64,000 nucleotides of DNA from Gibbula magus. Lineage: Eukaryota; Mollusca; Gastropoda; Trochida; Trochidae. Numbering within the stretch: the first letter of the stretch is position 1; each line of letters begins with the position of its first letter. The stretch lies in assembly GCA_936450465.1 (NCBI GenBank), contig OW388294.1, forward strand, positions 72,468,622 to 72,532,621. Reading direction: 5' to 3'. Made by a program: the position numbers and the translations under genes. Under the pieces are notes generated by a model, which worked only from the letters and a program-made list of their open reading frames with translations, was not told where the DNA came from and did no database searches. Below, one piece after another: positions 48,961-60,718 of the stretch.

Positions 48961-50275
48961 CAAAACGATTTGATACAGGACGCTACCATTTTCGGAATAA
49001 CATCTTTATAACATGTAGACTTAAGTGTGACCATTTGGTCAAAATTGTCCCTCAAAAATGGGTATGGCAGGATGTAAAACCCAAATCTTAACAGTTTGCT
49101 CTAGGAACGAGTAATACTTTGACGCACAGCCTTTAAGCCTTGTACTGGGCCTGTTTTTGTCTTTATTGTGAGGTTTTTTTAATATTAAGATATGCAATTT
49201 GAACTTCTTTAAAAGATCGCGTATATTAAGAATGCCTAACCAGACACCACAATACATGTAGATCTGACTGGTCCACTTTTAATGGCGATTATATCTAATG
49301 TAATGATTTGAAGATTTCCCGAGAGATCGATTTCCTTGCTTGTTGTGCAAATGGTCTAGTGCTTCATGCAATAGAAAATACAGACAATAGCATCATTATC
49401 GACTGACTTAACAATTACGAATCAGCCAATCTCCTTGACCGAGACAAATTACTGTGCAGACATGAATGAGAGAGATGCAATTCGGTATGGGAGCACTGAA
49501 ACATCTGTAATGTAAATGTAGATGAGAAAATGTTAACATTGTATTAACATTATCTGCGGTTTGAGGAGTAGAGGTGAACAACTGATTTAGACAGGAAATA
49601 TAACGTATTTATGTTGGCCTTATTGTTGCAAAAGTATTTTAGTTGAAGCCTGTAAGATGATAAGGATGTATTTAAAGCATGGTAGCTTGAAGAGGACATT
49701 TGTTTATTTGAGCAGGATGTTAAACTTCACAATAATACCAAATGTGTACTCACAGTGTTGCAATGGCCCTAATCCTCAAATTGAGATAATATTACAAATA
49801 TGTACATGTAAAACGAGAGTGAGAAGAATAGTCAACGGATAAAGCAGTGTTACAATACGGTAATAGCCGTTCGTAACGGAAAATCAAAATCATCAGTTTG
49901 TTAAGGAAGAACGGCAGTGAAACAATGACTAACTTCAAGTAATGACAAAATATATTTGCAAACTTGTTAGCATATTATGTCGACTTTTTTTATTCTTATA
50001 AATCAGGCAGATATTCTATTAACTGATCACGCCTAGGACGGGAATCAATCATTGTAGATACAGATTGATCAACGAACTGCAAAAAATACAGGCCAAGTGA
50101 TTTAGTAAGCATTTAACTCTCACAAATGATTCAAATTTCTCTAAGACGTCGTTTTGGCGGTGTATGTTGAAGTTATGTCAGCTTCTGAAAGCTGAAATAC
50201 TGGATAAAGATTGCAGCTGATACATGTAGCTGTATGGATATCCAAAAGCTTACAGAAATGGTGATAACTCTAAAA

Positions 50276-51519
50276 ACAAGAGAATTAGTGAGCACAGCTC
50301 ACTCATGATACCCCCGCTTTTAACATTGGTAAAAAAGAAATGTTTGAAAATAGCTAAAGGGCATCAATGTTTAAACTTTTGTATGAACAGACCATTATAT
50401 ATAAGTATTATTAAAGCAGAGTAAGTATTACACTTGTAAGCATGTTTTAGAAGTAAAAGTCGAAAAATTTGAAAAATGTCATTAAATATGCAAATGAGGG
50501 TATGAAAAATACAAATATGCAAATGAGGGTATGAAATATACAAATGACAGATGTACACATCAGTGGTTTCGTAACATTTGAACAATTAGTGTCTGAGTTA
50601 TGAGTGAAACAAAAAGTGTGAATGGCGAGGATGAAAAACGGAGAAAATTTGCATAAATTATGCAAATGAGGGTTTGAAACATACAAAAGGCAGATGTACA
50701 CATCATGGTGATTGTACATATCAAGTTTCTTAACATTTGGACAACTGCTTTCAGAGTTATGAGTGGAACAAAAAGTGTGAATGGTTAAGTCGAAAACGGA
50801 AAATATTTGCATAAATTATGCAAATGAGGGTATGAAACATACAAAAGGCAGATGTACACATCGTGATGATTATATGTATCAAGTTACAAGACATTTGAAC
50901 AATTAGTATTTGAGTTATGATTGGAACACAAACTGAATGGCAAAGTCGAAAAACGGAGAAAATTTGCATAAATTATGCAAATTAGAGTACGAAACATACA
51001 AAAGGCACATGTGGGGACCATAAAGTGTACATACATAAAGTTTCATAACAATTGAACAAGTAGTATTTGAGTTATGAGCGGAACCAAAAGTGTAAGCATA
51101 GACGCGCACACAAAGACGCTTAAAAGTGGAAAATCTGAAAAAATAATCATGAAATCTGAGTGAAACATAGAAAAGGCACATCTAGGGACTATAAAGTGTA
51201 CATGTATAAAGTTTCATAACAATTGAACAAGTAGTATTTGAGTTATGAGCGGAACCAAAAGTGTGACCAAAGACGCGCACACAAAGACGCTTAAAAGTGG
51301 AAAATCTGAAAAAAAAATCATGGAATCTGAGGGAAACATAGAAAAGGCACATCTAGGGACCATAAAGTGTACATGTATAAAGTTTCATAACAATTGAACA
51401 AGTAGTATTTGAGTTATGAGCGGAACCAAAAGTGTTCCGGACGGACGGACGGACGCAAGGACGGACGGACGGACGCGCTGAGCGCTATATACCCCCGACT
51501 ACTTCGTAGCGGGGGTATA
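50276..51519 (+). mobile_element. Helentron-like non-autonomous repeat, copy X3 (long form)
   Basis: Same ends as the copy at 10403: ACAAGAGAATTAG, hairpin GTGAGC-ACA-GCTCAC, ATACCCCCGC; 3' end GCTATATACCCCCGACTAC then TTCGTAGCGGGGGTATA. The interior has about six tandem units of roughly 160 bp (starts near 50457, 50634, 50791, 50951, 51120, 51291), then an (ACGG)n tract (about 51435-51473). Copy 1 of the duplication is an unoccupied site near 44593-44605, so this insertion is younger than the duplication. No target duplication is evident, as expected for Helitron/Helentron elements. Confidence 0.85.
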
Positions 51520-52780
51520 AAAAGAAATAACATCTTCATTTTATTGTGCATTAGTACTTGTATACTAAAGATCGGTAAAGGTAAAATACAAATGCTTAGT
51601 TCATCATACACATTGATGAAGAGTATTTATATGGTGTATGATACAGAGGAATAGGAATATTTAACAATTTCATAAGTGAATAGGAACCAAATAACTTTTA
51701 TGGACTACATTTCATGATCCACATTGATCCATTATTGAATGGAATCTTGTATAGTTGCAGTTACAGTAGTCATGACCCTGAATGAACTTCATTTCCTTAC
51801 ATTCATATACCACATTCATCTTACTACAAACTTGATTTAAAATCGTTTTACTCACGATAACCAAAGCTCTGTTTAAACCTCTGTAATAATACGCTCCAAG
51901 TGAGTGACAAACGACAATTGTGCGTGATGACAAAGTCCCTCTGTCTGCTTAAGGATGACACTAATACGATTTCTACAATAAGACGATAGTTTTATTCATT
52001 GATAAAGCTATCATGCAGTCTCGGAAAATACAGATACGTGTTATAGTACCACTGTAACGCATGTTCTTGTTTTGACACAGGCAGAAACTGAAGATGTGTC
52101 GAAAACACATATGGAACTGAAGGAACATTTAAAACAATTTTCGTCATTATCGTCAAGATAACCAGTTGTGGCCATTAAGTATCCATTCACTATGGAATGT
52201 TATTTACCCTATTGAAATGATGATCAAATTCGGTGATAGTTTTACCAACTACTTGTCTTATTCATCAAAATATCAAAAGGAGGTTGTCTAAGGTTTACTT
52301 CTAGAAATAAATTATCAGTAATGAAAGAGTAAATCTATACGTTGTTGAAATTATCTCCTCTGAAGTACAACAGAAAGGGTGAAATACCCGTATGTACTTA
52401 TTACAGGTTAGATTACGTTCTCGTTTTTTTTATTGATATTATTTAGCTTTGATGTATTTCTCAAGTAAATGTACGTTGGCCTCTAAAGTATAAATGCACC
52501 TTTAGAATGTCTTAATATTAATATTAGGTATGTGAAACAATTATTTAGTTATATTTGAACACATCATATGCCTAAAGTATCAGGACCATCATCAGTTTCT
52601 CGCAACTTGCACCAAAAAGCAAAACCGATTCTATTGATTACATTCAGATTGAAGTGGACATGGATTAATTGTTAGACTGTGCTTCTTTACCTGCAGTTGT
52701 ACAGATCCGAATAAAGAGTTTGGTGAATAACTATCAATATCCAATATAACACTTTGACTATTCTCAACATCTTAACAATT

Positions 52781-54964
52781 ACCGGTTTCATATTTTCACA
52801 ATGATGGTGGAGCATTTCTTGAATAAGGTATCAGGTAAGAACTAGATCAATTTGACAGTGAAAAGAATTAATGACATCATGATTGATGTCAATTGAGACT
52901 TGGTTTCCTCTGTTGGATATTGCCACAATGAGGATGTGATGTTTAAGCCTTGTCTGGCGCGTAGCTGAATCTCTTTAGAATTGGAAGCACCGTCAGCCTG
53001 TAACATGAGACACGCAGCTATCTTAGAGTTCTCTACAGCTGATGCTGACCACGTGATCGAGGGTGTGTAATGTCCGACATGCTTCTTCTTTTAAACAATT
53101 TTAATTTTACCCCAAACAAAGAGGAAATCAACGGATCTCAGTCGTCAGTGTAACCTGTATCTGACACTTATACCGATCACTGTATTCATGTGACAGGAGC
53201 AACCATTTTAACCCGCTCCAAATTCGCACAGATGTGTACAGATCCAAAGTTTCACTGGTCACAAAAGTATAAATTCTTTGTCTGTGTACCAACGTGTGTC
53301 GGATGTAGAAAAACTTGAGATGAGTAAAGCAATAACAGAGGGAATGGTAACAAGAAATCATCATCCAACGAGAGTTGTTCGCCTTCCGCATTCCAACCCA
53401 ACAAACTTCTCTCCCAGATTCAGATGGAAAAACTCATGCCATCCATCACCAAGCGACAATCTCAATCAATGTTCCAAAACTGTACGATTCAAAACCTCAA
53501 TGTGATAGAAAAGACAGAATGTGGGTGTGAATATGTTTATTAATAATACAAATTAAAAACATGGTCGGTATTATTAATTCGTTTTCAGACCGCATCTCAG
53601 GTTAGATACAATTATGTAACCCAGCGGCTCGGTCTACAAAGACACTTGCGCGGTTAACAAAAATTCATCTACCCCTCGGTGCGGTCTGACAACTTATATT
53701 ATCTGTTGCAGTTCTCATCTTGACGAGTGTATAATAAAATAATGGTTTAAATAAAATATTTCGACAAAGCCTGGCAAACGTTTTATCGATTTGTGGAATT
53801 GATTTGCTGAATGTTAATGGTTGACAAAAATAAATAACAAAGCCATTGCCTTTCATTTCATTAATCATTAGTCTAGTCTGAAGGGTTCCTGAACATCAAT
53901 GGTTGTACTCAGTGGTTCCTGATAAGTCTGCATCAGTAAACCTTCAGATTAACTGGCTCAATAGATTGCCATAAAGAGTTGCTCTTCTCAAAATGTATCC
54001 GGTTACCGAGGATATTTCTTTAGGAAGAAGAGTTTGTCAGGTAATTGGATGACCTACCTTTCTCATGTCGGTAAATGATGGCGACATTCCTGGTTTTGTC
54101 ATGGGATCTAGACATTGAAAAAAAACTTCCTGCCTACAGATTTAATCCGGTTGAAAAATGCTTGCTTAAAACCCTTTTTTTACTTCAAACCTTTAACGAT
54201 TCCTTACATGCAACTTGATGTTCAGAACGAGACGACTATTGGATGACAACTGAAACGCATATGTACTCAATATTATATGATTTAAATCATTTTAAAACGT
54301 TATTTTGTTGTTTTGGATTGTAATACTCTATATACACACACAGCGGTTCTATGATAACTGTGCAAGGTGCAAACATAGATAAGATGTTAATGTAAGTGGA
54401 ATCTTGACAAACAATGATCCATGTAATTACAATCACCTGAAAATGTAACATGTCACACCTACTTGATCCTACAAAACTATTGGCTTACACCAAGATTCAT
54501 TGGGTTTGTTCCCTGGCTGAGGACGCAATGTCATCCTTTATCCTGACATACTATTCAATTACAGATGTAATTTCTTTGAACACTAGCTGCCTATTAATCA
54601 CTCATCGATGAAACGTTCTGAATCTATATGAATGACGAACATTGGAACCTTATCACTGGCTCACAGAACTGCCTTCTCATCCAAGCCATTGTCATATCTG
54701 ATGAGAGTCAAGTAATTGTCACTAAGGTGACATGAAACGCAGACACAAACTATCAATTTCAAATTTAAGACAAAAAGAAGCAGAGATTTCAATTCAAAAG
54801 TAAATGTCAACAGAGGCACGAAACAGTTTCATTATGTTGATATATACAGTGTGGATGTTAAAATAGATAATTTCAAAACTAACGGAATACAATGTCAAGG
54901 TTGTGGGATAAGGTCAACATACAGATTCCCCTGCTGACAATGCCATGTTATCATGAGGTGAGTT
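52781..54964. other. No confident gene
   Basis: 52795-53005 duplicates 38600-38830. Two overlapping open frames at about 53278-53518 (one reading 'RELFAFRIPTQQTSLPDSD') look mildly protein-like but have no recognised domain or clear splice sites. Near 53920-54060 there is weak similarity to the start of the tandem duplication (40634). The rest is unassigned. Confidence 0.4.
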
Positions 54965-55355
54965 GATTTTGGGTCTAACGTCGCTTCCAAGAGTATTTCA
55001 CTTATATCGCGGCTGCTAGAATTACGACAGGGATAAAGCCCGCACCGCCATGTGGCATTGCGGTGAAACCAACGTGTGAGTGAGTTATTGTTTAACGCCG
55101 CTACGGCAATATTGCAGCCATTAGCGGCGAGATATTTAATTTATTTGCCAAAATTTAAAAAAAATTGCAAAAGAAAACAGAACACGACACGAAGATCGGA
55201 AACCTACGAGCATCGCCTGGAACTAGAGATTCAGGGTAGCATTTCACCCAATCCTTACTGCGTTAAAAACAATTCTGTACTGCAGTTGTAAAAGTTCCCC
55301 GAACCTCTTCATCCGAAGCCGAACGCGCTTATCACTGCGCTATCCCACCCCTTCT
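54965..55355 (-). mobile_element. tRNA-derived SINE, interrupted by a second short repeat
   Basis: On the minus strand the head is 'GGATAGCGCAGTGATAAGCG' (55335-55354, A-box-like) and the tail includes 'GAAATACTCTTGGAAGCGAC' (about 54981-55000). The middle contains 'GTGAGTGAGTTATTGTTTAA' followed by 'CGCCGCTACGGCAATATTGC' (about 55073-55112), which looks like the 3' end of a different repeat family inserted within. Too diverged to transcribe reliably. Confidence 0.6.
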
Positions 55356-56544
55356 CATGATAAGCTTTGTGAAATAGATGAAGATAATCCGGAGGACGGA
55401 AGATTATGATAGGGTCACACAATATCCTGAGGTAAAGCTTTGTGTAAGTAAGAGAGAAATTTCTTTGAAGGGTTTTTGAGATATCCCATATACAACCTCA
55501 ACATGCTGTAAAAGTCAAAGATACGATGAAACCTTAAAAATAATGTTCACAAACGTAGGCCTCCTTCCCAAGAAGACGCTTTGTCAAAGCTCTGAACAGA
55601 ATCCGAAAAATGGTTTTAATGAGATATCCGGCTGACATGGATATAATGGCAGAGTCTTATTGGGACTATGAAATAAAGGCCAAGATGACACAAATGTATG
55701 TGACACTTACATAACTCTCACTAAGAATCCAGTATGTATTGCTGGAGTTATTCAAATTCATAAGTTGGTGAAAAACTATGTCCCCCAGCTTCGCTCCAAA
55801 TGTTCTGTTGTTGATAGGCCTACTAATGATGACTTTGTGAATACGTATTTTTCATTTCATATAATTTATAAAAACTAAATCTAGGAATCAAATCTTGGCA
55901 CAACCAAATAAGTCAGTAGATTAAAGACTAATGTTGAACCAGATATACTGTATGCGTGCTCTTTTTGTATCGGTTAAGTTAAAGTTAAGTTAACGGCTAA
56001 GTTAAAGTGACTGTAATAAGTTTAATAAAATTTAACAAAAGTGCTTTGAGGGCACAAAAACTATCATTTATTTATCATGCAAGTCTTTATTGGTGACTGA
56101 CTTTTTAATAAAATAGAAAATTGTTTTATTACGACCTTATAATGACTCATCTTATACCAACTATACATTTAACTGCCTATTAAGCATGTTTAGAGGGTTT
56201 ATGTTTAGTTCACTAAAAAGTGCCGCACGGTCTTGTTGCGTGCTTCGGAGCCACTATAAAAACAGGACATCTTCGCTGCCCCAGTTGCTCTTTACTATAC
56301 TGTATTAACATGGTTTACTTGTTAGTGAAGTTCTATATTTCGATCACATGGCTCTAAATCATGAAATTGCCACGAGGGTTTATTACACATGTGCATGGTA
56401 TGCACATTTACAGTATGACTTATTTTAACACATATGGCTAATAGTGACTTGCTAATTACCCTCAACCGTCAAACTTAAAATCACTTATATTGGTCAGTAG
56501 ATCTACCGGTGTCTACATGTACGCTTATACAGTATAATGTGTTA
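55356..56544. other. No recognised gene
   Basis: No coding signal. A TATAAAAA sequence (about 56256-56263) preceded by 'GTGCCGCACGG' stands out from the AT-rich background but no transcript can be traced from it. Confidence 0.4.
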
Positions 56545-56692
56545 GCAAGAAACATGCAATGTCTGCTAACAGTTAATGAGATAAGTGATAAGTAAGCTGA
56601 AGACTTTTCAGCTTAAACTTGATCAATGTTGCCTAAAGTAGATGCATCAGGGATTTGTGATCACGCAATATGATCATTAGGCAACTTGTAGG
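56545..56692 (+). repeat. Third, older copy of a block from the tandem duplication
   Basis: Shares 'AGAAACATGCAATGTCTGCT', 'AGATAAGTGATAAGTAAGCT' and 'TTTGTGATCACGCAAT' with 42245-42395 and 47560-47690, at about 85% identity. The SINE at 56703 interrupts it. Confidence 0.75.
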
Positions 56693-56702
56693 ATCTATGG
56701 GT

Positions 56703-56979
56703 GAAGTGTTGTGGGTTTAAAGCCGCTTTCAAGAGTATTTCACTTATATATCACGGCTGCTAGTATTAATGCAGTGAGAAAGCCCGCACCACCACTAGCG
56801 AACAATGGGTGGTACTACGCTGAAATTCAGTTTATCCTTACCAAACCTTACTGCATGTAGAACAGTTCTCTACTGCAGACATAGTTGCCGTGCCGTTGCC
56901 ATGCCCCTGGCGGGATTCGAACCACTGACCTCTTAATCCGAAGCCGAACGCGCTAACCACTGCGCTATCCAGCCGCCGA
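56703..56979 (-). mobile_element. tRNA-derived SINE with pol III A and B boxes
   Basis: Flanked by ATCTATGGGT (56693-56702) and ATCTATGAGT (56980-56989), a 10-bp target duplication with one mismatch. On the minus strand the head has A box TAGCGCAGTGGTTAGCG and B box GGTTCGAATCCCG (plus 56911-56923), then a tRNA-unrelated body ending 'GAAATACTCTTGAAAGCGGC'. It is the most complete of the three SINE copies. The cloverleaf is not intact, so it is not a tRNA gene. Confidence 0.85.
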
Positions 56980-57600
56980 ATCTATGAGTAATTCATCTTA
57001 CACATTAACCTGTTCTCTTTTGTTCTGAGGAGAGATGGGGCGCAGAAATAATGTATTGTATATTTCATTTATTGTTTTTAAAAAGTTAGTTTATTTTGTC
57101 TTTTACCTAAAATGTAAGAACATTTAGAGGTCACTGAACGATTTAGAGAGCTATTGCGATAATAATAATACTGTAATCGTTAAATTACATTATTTTTACT
57201 GATTTGATCTACATGTAAGTGTTTACTATTTTAATCAGTTGTGAAGTGCTTGTCGTGATGAAAATGAAAATAATAGCTTCATTTCATCGAATAAATAAAA
57301 AATCAATGATAATGCTTATTCATAATACTGATTATAACGTTCATTCTAATTAATAGCTAGCACACCATCATAGATTTAGATGTTTTAACAGATGACGTCG
57401 ACATAAATAAGCTTTTAGGATTTAAATTTGTTGACGCATCTTTAACAAGCTTTTTTTTTGACGCTTCTATCTTGTCCATTGGCTTATTTACAAAGTAATA
57501 TACAATGCACCATAACTGAGGAGTAGTAGTCGTACTGTGAAAGATCAGAGACTGTTATACAGTGCTATGCTTACTTCACTCGATGTGCAAGAATACACTC

Positions 57601-57613
57601 GTTGCCAAGCAAC
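57601..57613. promoter_or_regulatory. RFX X-box-like inverted repeat
   Basis: GTTGCC-A-AGCAAC fits the RFX consensus of two RYYNYY half sites with a 1-nt spacer. It lies about 240 bp upstream of the first BEN-gene exon. Motif match only; a chance occurrence is possible. Confidence 0.3.
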
Positions 57614-57853
57614 GATAGCGTTTTCTCCAAATACTTGCAAATTAAAATATACAAACGTTGTATTACACGGTTGTAATTAAGACGGCACTGAATCAAAATT
57701 AGAAAGCTATCAAAGTAGACTCAAACCGAAAAATTGTATAAATATTATAATTATATTCCCCGTTTGTCAAAATTCTTAAGTTTATGATGGAACTAGCTAA
57801 TTGCGAACCACTTAAATGTGCGATGCGTAAGATGAATATATGCTTGTTTTCAG

Positions 57854-58144
57854 GCTATCTTTCCGCGGAGACTAGTGAAGTCCTATCAGACGATAAGTTA
57901 CTGGAATTGTGTCGTTGGGCGATTGACGAAAAAGGCGACTGTATACCGGGACCTTGTGGCATCAAGTGAGGACAGGAACATTCTCAACATTCGTACCTAT
58001 TGGAAACGTTTGACGCCAATGTTGACGTATCTGTGGTCGTTTTCCGCCGACTCCGAGGCTATGACATTGAACTAAGTGGATCTAGCTTCCTCAGATTAAT
58101 GGAGTTAGTTGTTGGAGAACTTGACGCTATTATAACAGTCAAAG
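57854..58144 (+). CDS. Exon 1 (or early exon) of BEN-domain gene; in-frame TGA
   Basis: Acceptor GTTTTCAG ends at 57853; donor CAAAG|GTAAAA starts at 58145. An upstream ATG pair (57784) is in the same frame, so this could also be a first exon without that intron. The frame reads 'YLSAETSEVLSDDKLLELCR' and 'GDCIPGPCGIK', then TGA at 57967-57969, then continues open with 'LLETFDANVDVSVVVFRRLR', 'GYDIELSGSS' and 'LMELVVGELDAIITVK'. The exit phase 1 joins perfectly to the next exon (giving K-D-L). The coding character on both sides of the TGA suggests a recent nonsense mutation, an assembly error or an allele. The domain is unrecognised. Confidence 0.55.
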
Positions 58145-58595
58145 GTAAAACATAGCCGTTTCTTGGATGTTCAATCGAAATAGCATATGTTATAATTGTC
58201 TCGGTAAACAGTATGAACCAAAATCTTAGCGCGTGTATATCAAGCTCAATATTATCAATTATGCTGCCAATTCAGAATCAACTGAATAACTACATGACAT
58301 ATAATCCATAAAAAAACACAATCGATCTACAATGTATATCGTATTCAGAGTCCACACCTTGCAGAAGGTCTCGTAATGCGACTTGGCTCGAGTAAAATAT
58401 CCCCCAATATTGGATATAAAAATGTAAAAACGCAAACGAAAAAAGAAAAGTTGCTGTATAGGCATGTATGATATATATTAAACTATGGATGTAACATAAT
58501 ATAAACCGAAACGTCATATATAATGACATTGCGATATTTGTATTGTGTTTCTGAATATATAAAGAAATAAAATGTTGACAATTTTTCTGTGTCAG

Positions 58596-58815
58596 ATCTC
58601 ATTCGGACCCCTATTCCTGTTCGATTATTGAAGAGGTCACTTAGCCATGGTCGGATTTCACCTGCGTCATGTCGACTTCTACAGCGTGGCGACAACATCT
58701 GGTTTGAAGAGGACCATTCGATAACCAGAGGCACAACCCAAATCAACGACCAGTTTAAGTGCTGTGTACGCTCTAGGAAGGGATTCTCCTCCTTTACGAG
58801 CAGCTTCAAAAGCAG
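58596..58815 (+). CDS. Exon 2 of BEN-domain gene
   Basis: Acceptor TTCTGTGTCAG ends at 58595; donor AGCAG|GTAATA starts at 58816. Only one frame is open: 'LIRTPIPVRLLKRSLSHGR', 'SCRLLQRGDNIWFEEDHS', 'TTQINDQFKCCVRSRKGF'. It is the frame dictated by the phase-1 exit of the preceding exon. It is basic, with three cysteines; I recognise no domain. Exit phase 2. Confidence 0.6.
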
Positions 58816-58879
58816 GTAATAAGAACAATATAATCAATAAGATACACTATTTGAGAGGCATTCTAGAAGTTGGTGTTAT

Positions 58880-58988
58880 GGAAGGACAATGATATATTTA
58901 TGTATGGTCAACTTCTTTATTTCACAATGACGAAATAAAGAATTGAAATAAAGAAGTTGAACATATATAAATAAACCCTTGTCTTTCC
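58880..58988. repeat. 109-bp foldback hairpin inside an intron
   Basis: Arms of about 45 bp: 'GGAAGGACAATG..' then 'TCAACTTCTTTATTTCA' (to about 58923) mirrored by 'TGAAATAAAGAAGTTGA' and ending 'GTCTTTCC'. Spacer about 20 bp. It would form a long RNA hairpin in the pre-mRNA of the BEN-type gene; it resembles a foldback MITE. Confidence 0.8.
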
Positions 58989-59349
58989 AATAAGAATATA
59001 TATGTAAAATAAATTATTAGTGTATTAGCATGAGCTGGCATTGATAGTGGACTAAGATTTAGTAGGTTCAAAATACATATAGAATTGAAATAACAGAACG
59101 TTATCTAGTTATTATCATTATTTGATAGTTATATTGGTATTGTGGTGAGTTATGCTTCGACCAATCATGTAATTTGTGTAAATTCCCTGTTGACGTTGAA
59201 ATATGTAATGTACGGGTAATTAGAGCGTACATTTACCCGCAGTTATATGTCAATGCATCATTTGTTTAAGCATATTCATGTATTGGAAACCAATCCGATG
59301 AAATGTAAATTTCATAAATAATAAATGAATTGTATTGAATGCCTTTCAG

Positions 59350-59508
59350 CCCGAGGACAGTTTCATCCTACAACTCAGTGAGACATCAAAGAGTGAGGAC
59401 GACTCAGGTGCCCAGCCCGACTGGGCCTTACCGAGGGCCTGTGACGCGAGCGATCTTGGTGTGGATGATGTCAGTCTCTCGCGAAAACGGAAAAGGGAGT
59501 CATCGGAG
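59350..59508 (+). CDS. Exon 3 of BEN-domain gene, acidic with basic NLS
   Basis: Acceptor TGCCTTTCAG ends at 59349; donor TCGGAG|GTGCAA starts at 59509. The frame reads 'PEDSFILQLSETSKSEDDSG', then 'QPDWALPRACDASDLGVDD' and 'SLSRKRKRESSE': an acidic, serine-rich linker ending in a classical nuclear localisation signal. The upstream exon exits in phase 2, which fits only if a second AG (59359-59360, GAGGACAG|TTTC) is used. With the stronger 59349 site a phase-0 exon would be needed, so another exon may have been missed. Exit phase 0. Confidence 0.6.
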
Positions 59509-60718
59509 GTGCAAATATATTACCAATTTTTATCTTTATCGACATGATCAACAACGTAACATTCCATTAATTAATTCCATTATTATTTCCCAATTTAGAA
59601 CAATCTTCATGGAACAGTAGTATTATGAACATATTGATACTGTTCATTCTGATAAAAATACCTTATATATTTCGATGTTCTACCGAGAGCATCCTTTATT
59701 TAAAATAATAAACCAATACTGAATATTGTAAGATCGACTTCACTTATTGCTTATATCTTTCATGGAGTTGTGCTTGCCATAGTAAATGATATGGTTCATT
59801 TGAATTGAACAAAGAGAACAAGTTAAGACTAATGTTAAAACACATAACAACATAAATAGATAATGACCTTCATGAGATGGAACTTCAAGAAACACAACCT
59901 GTATACGACCGTCAATTTTACCAACCCCGGTTTAACTGTATGGGTTATTTGAAATTGCATATTTCTCATCGTTTGGTTTCTTCACTGCATTTCTTAGTAT
60001 TTCGTAATATATAAACGTACAAATACTTGAGGGACTGATATGAGTCGGTACGGTACTGTACGGTAAAACCTGTGAAATTATATTATAAACTGCGAAATCT
60101 TCCTGCCAATCACGTATCCGCTGTTATTATGTAATTGTCATTTTGAAGTAAGGATGTCGTTCTGTAATTACGACTCCACTTCCCGCCAGTAGACTACATG
60201 TTTATAGCACTGATTGCAATTGCACATACGCTTGTAGAACTTGCTGTGCATGATTACGTAAACAACTGATTTATCATTCTCTTAATAATAACATTTTCTT
60301 TTCAAACAACGTCCACTCCCATGATCAAAAAGAGACAGACGTCAAAAAGAGGAGTGAGTATGGTACAATAAACAAGTACTAACTATTATGTAAATATAAT
60401 ATAACGGACAATAAATTAAAATAAGATAAATGAGAAATTGCAAAATACATTTCAAGATAGATAAGTAATAAATGCATGATTGTATGCGATATTAAATCCT
60501 TAATAACTTTTTGATTTAGTTGGACGGTAACCTTACGTTTCCTTACATACATATTTATGTCTCAACTTGGACTTGGAATTGAATAAGTTATCTAATAAAT
60601 AAGTACATTTAATAAAACGTGGGCTGTCTTTTACATGTAAATGAGTGATATGAAGTTTTCAATCGCATTAAACCATCTATTTTCTTTAAGATAACCTTGT
60701 TGGGGTTGGGTAATCCAG

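Larger units (their letters stand above)
45901..52780 (+). repeat. Recent tandem segmental duplication, copy 2
   Basis: Direct repeat of 40629-45900, lengthened by a 1.24-kb Helentron-like insertion (50276-51519) and by retained family Y sequence (48570-48960). It ends near 52780, where similarity passes into a block shared with 38600-38830. A block at 47565-47710 (and 42240-42390) has a third, older copy at 56545-56692. Confidence 0.9.

Noticed and set aside
53278..53518. Possible exon with two overlapping open frames
   Set aside because: Mildly protein-like but no domain, no firm splice sites and no phase partner; not enough to call.
56911..56965. tRNA gene
   Set aside because: A and B boxes are present but the sequence is the head of a SINE with target duplications, and the cloverleaf is not intact.
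57967..57969. TGA as a selenocysteine codon
   Set aside because: No selenoprotein-like context or recognisable downstream SECIS-type hairpin, and neighbouring parts of the gene carry other stops; decay or error is simpler.
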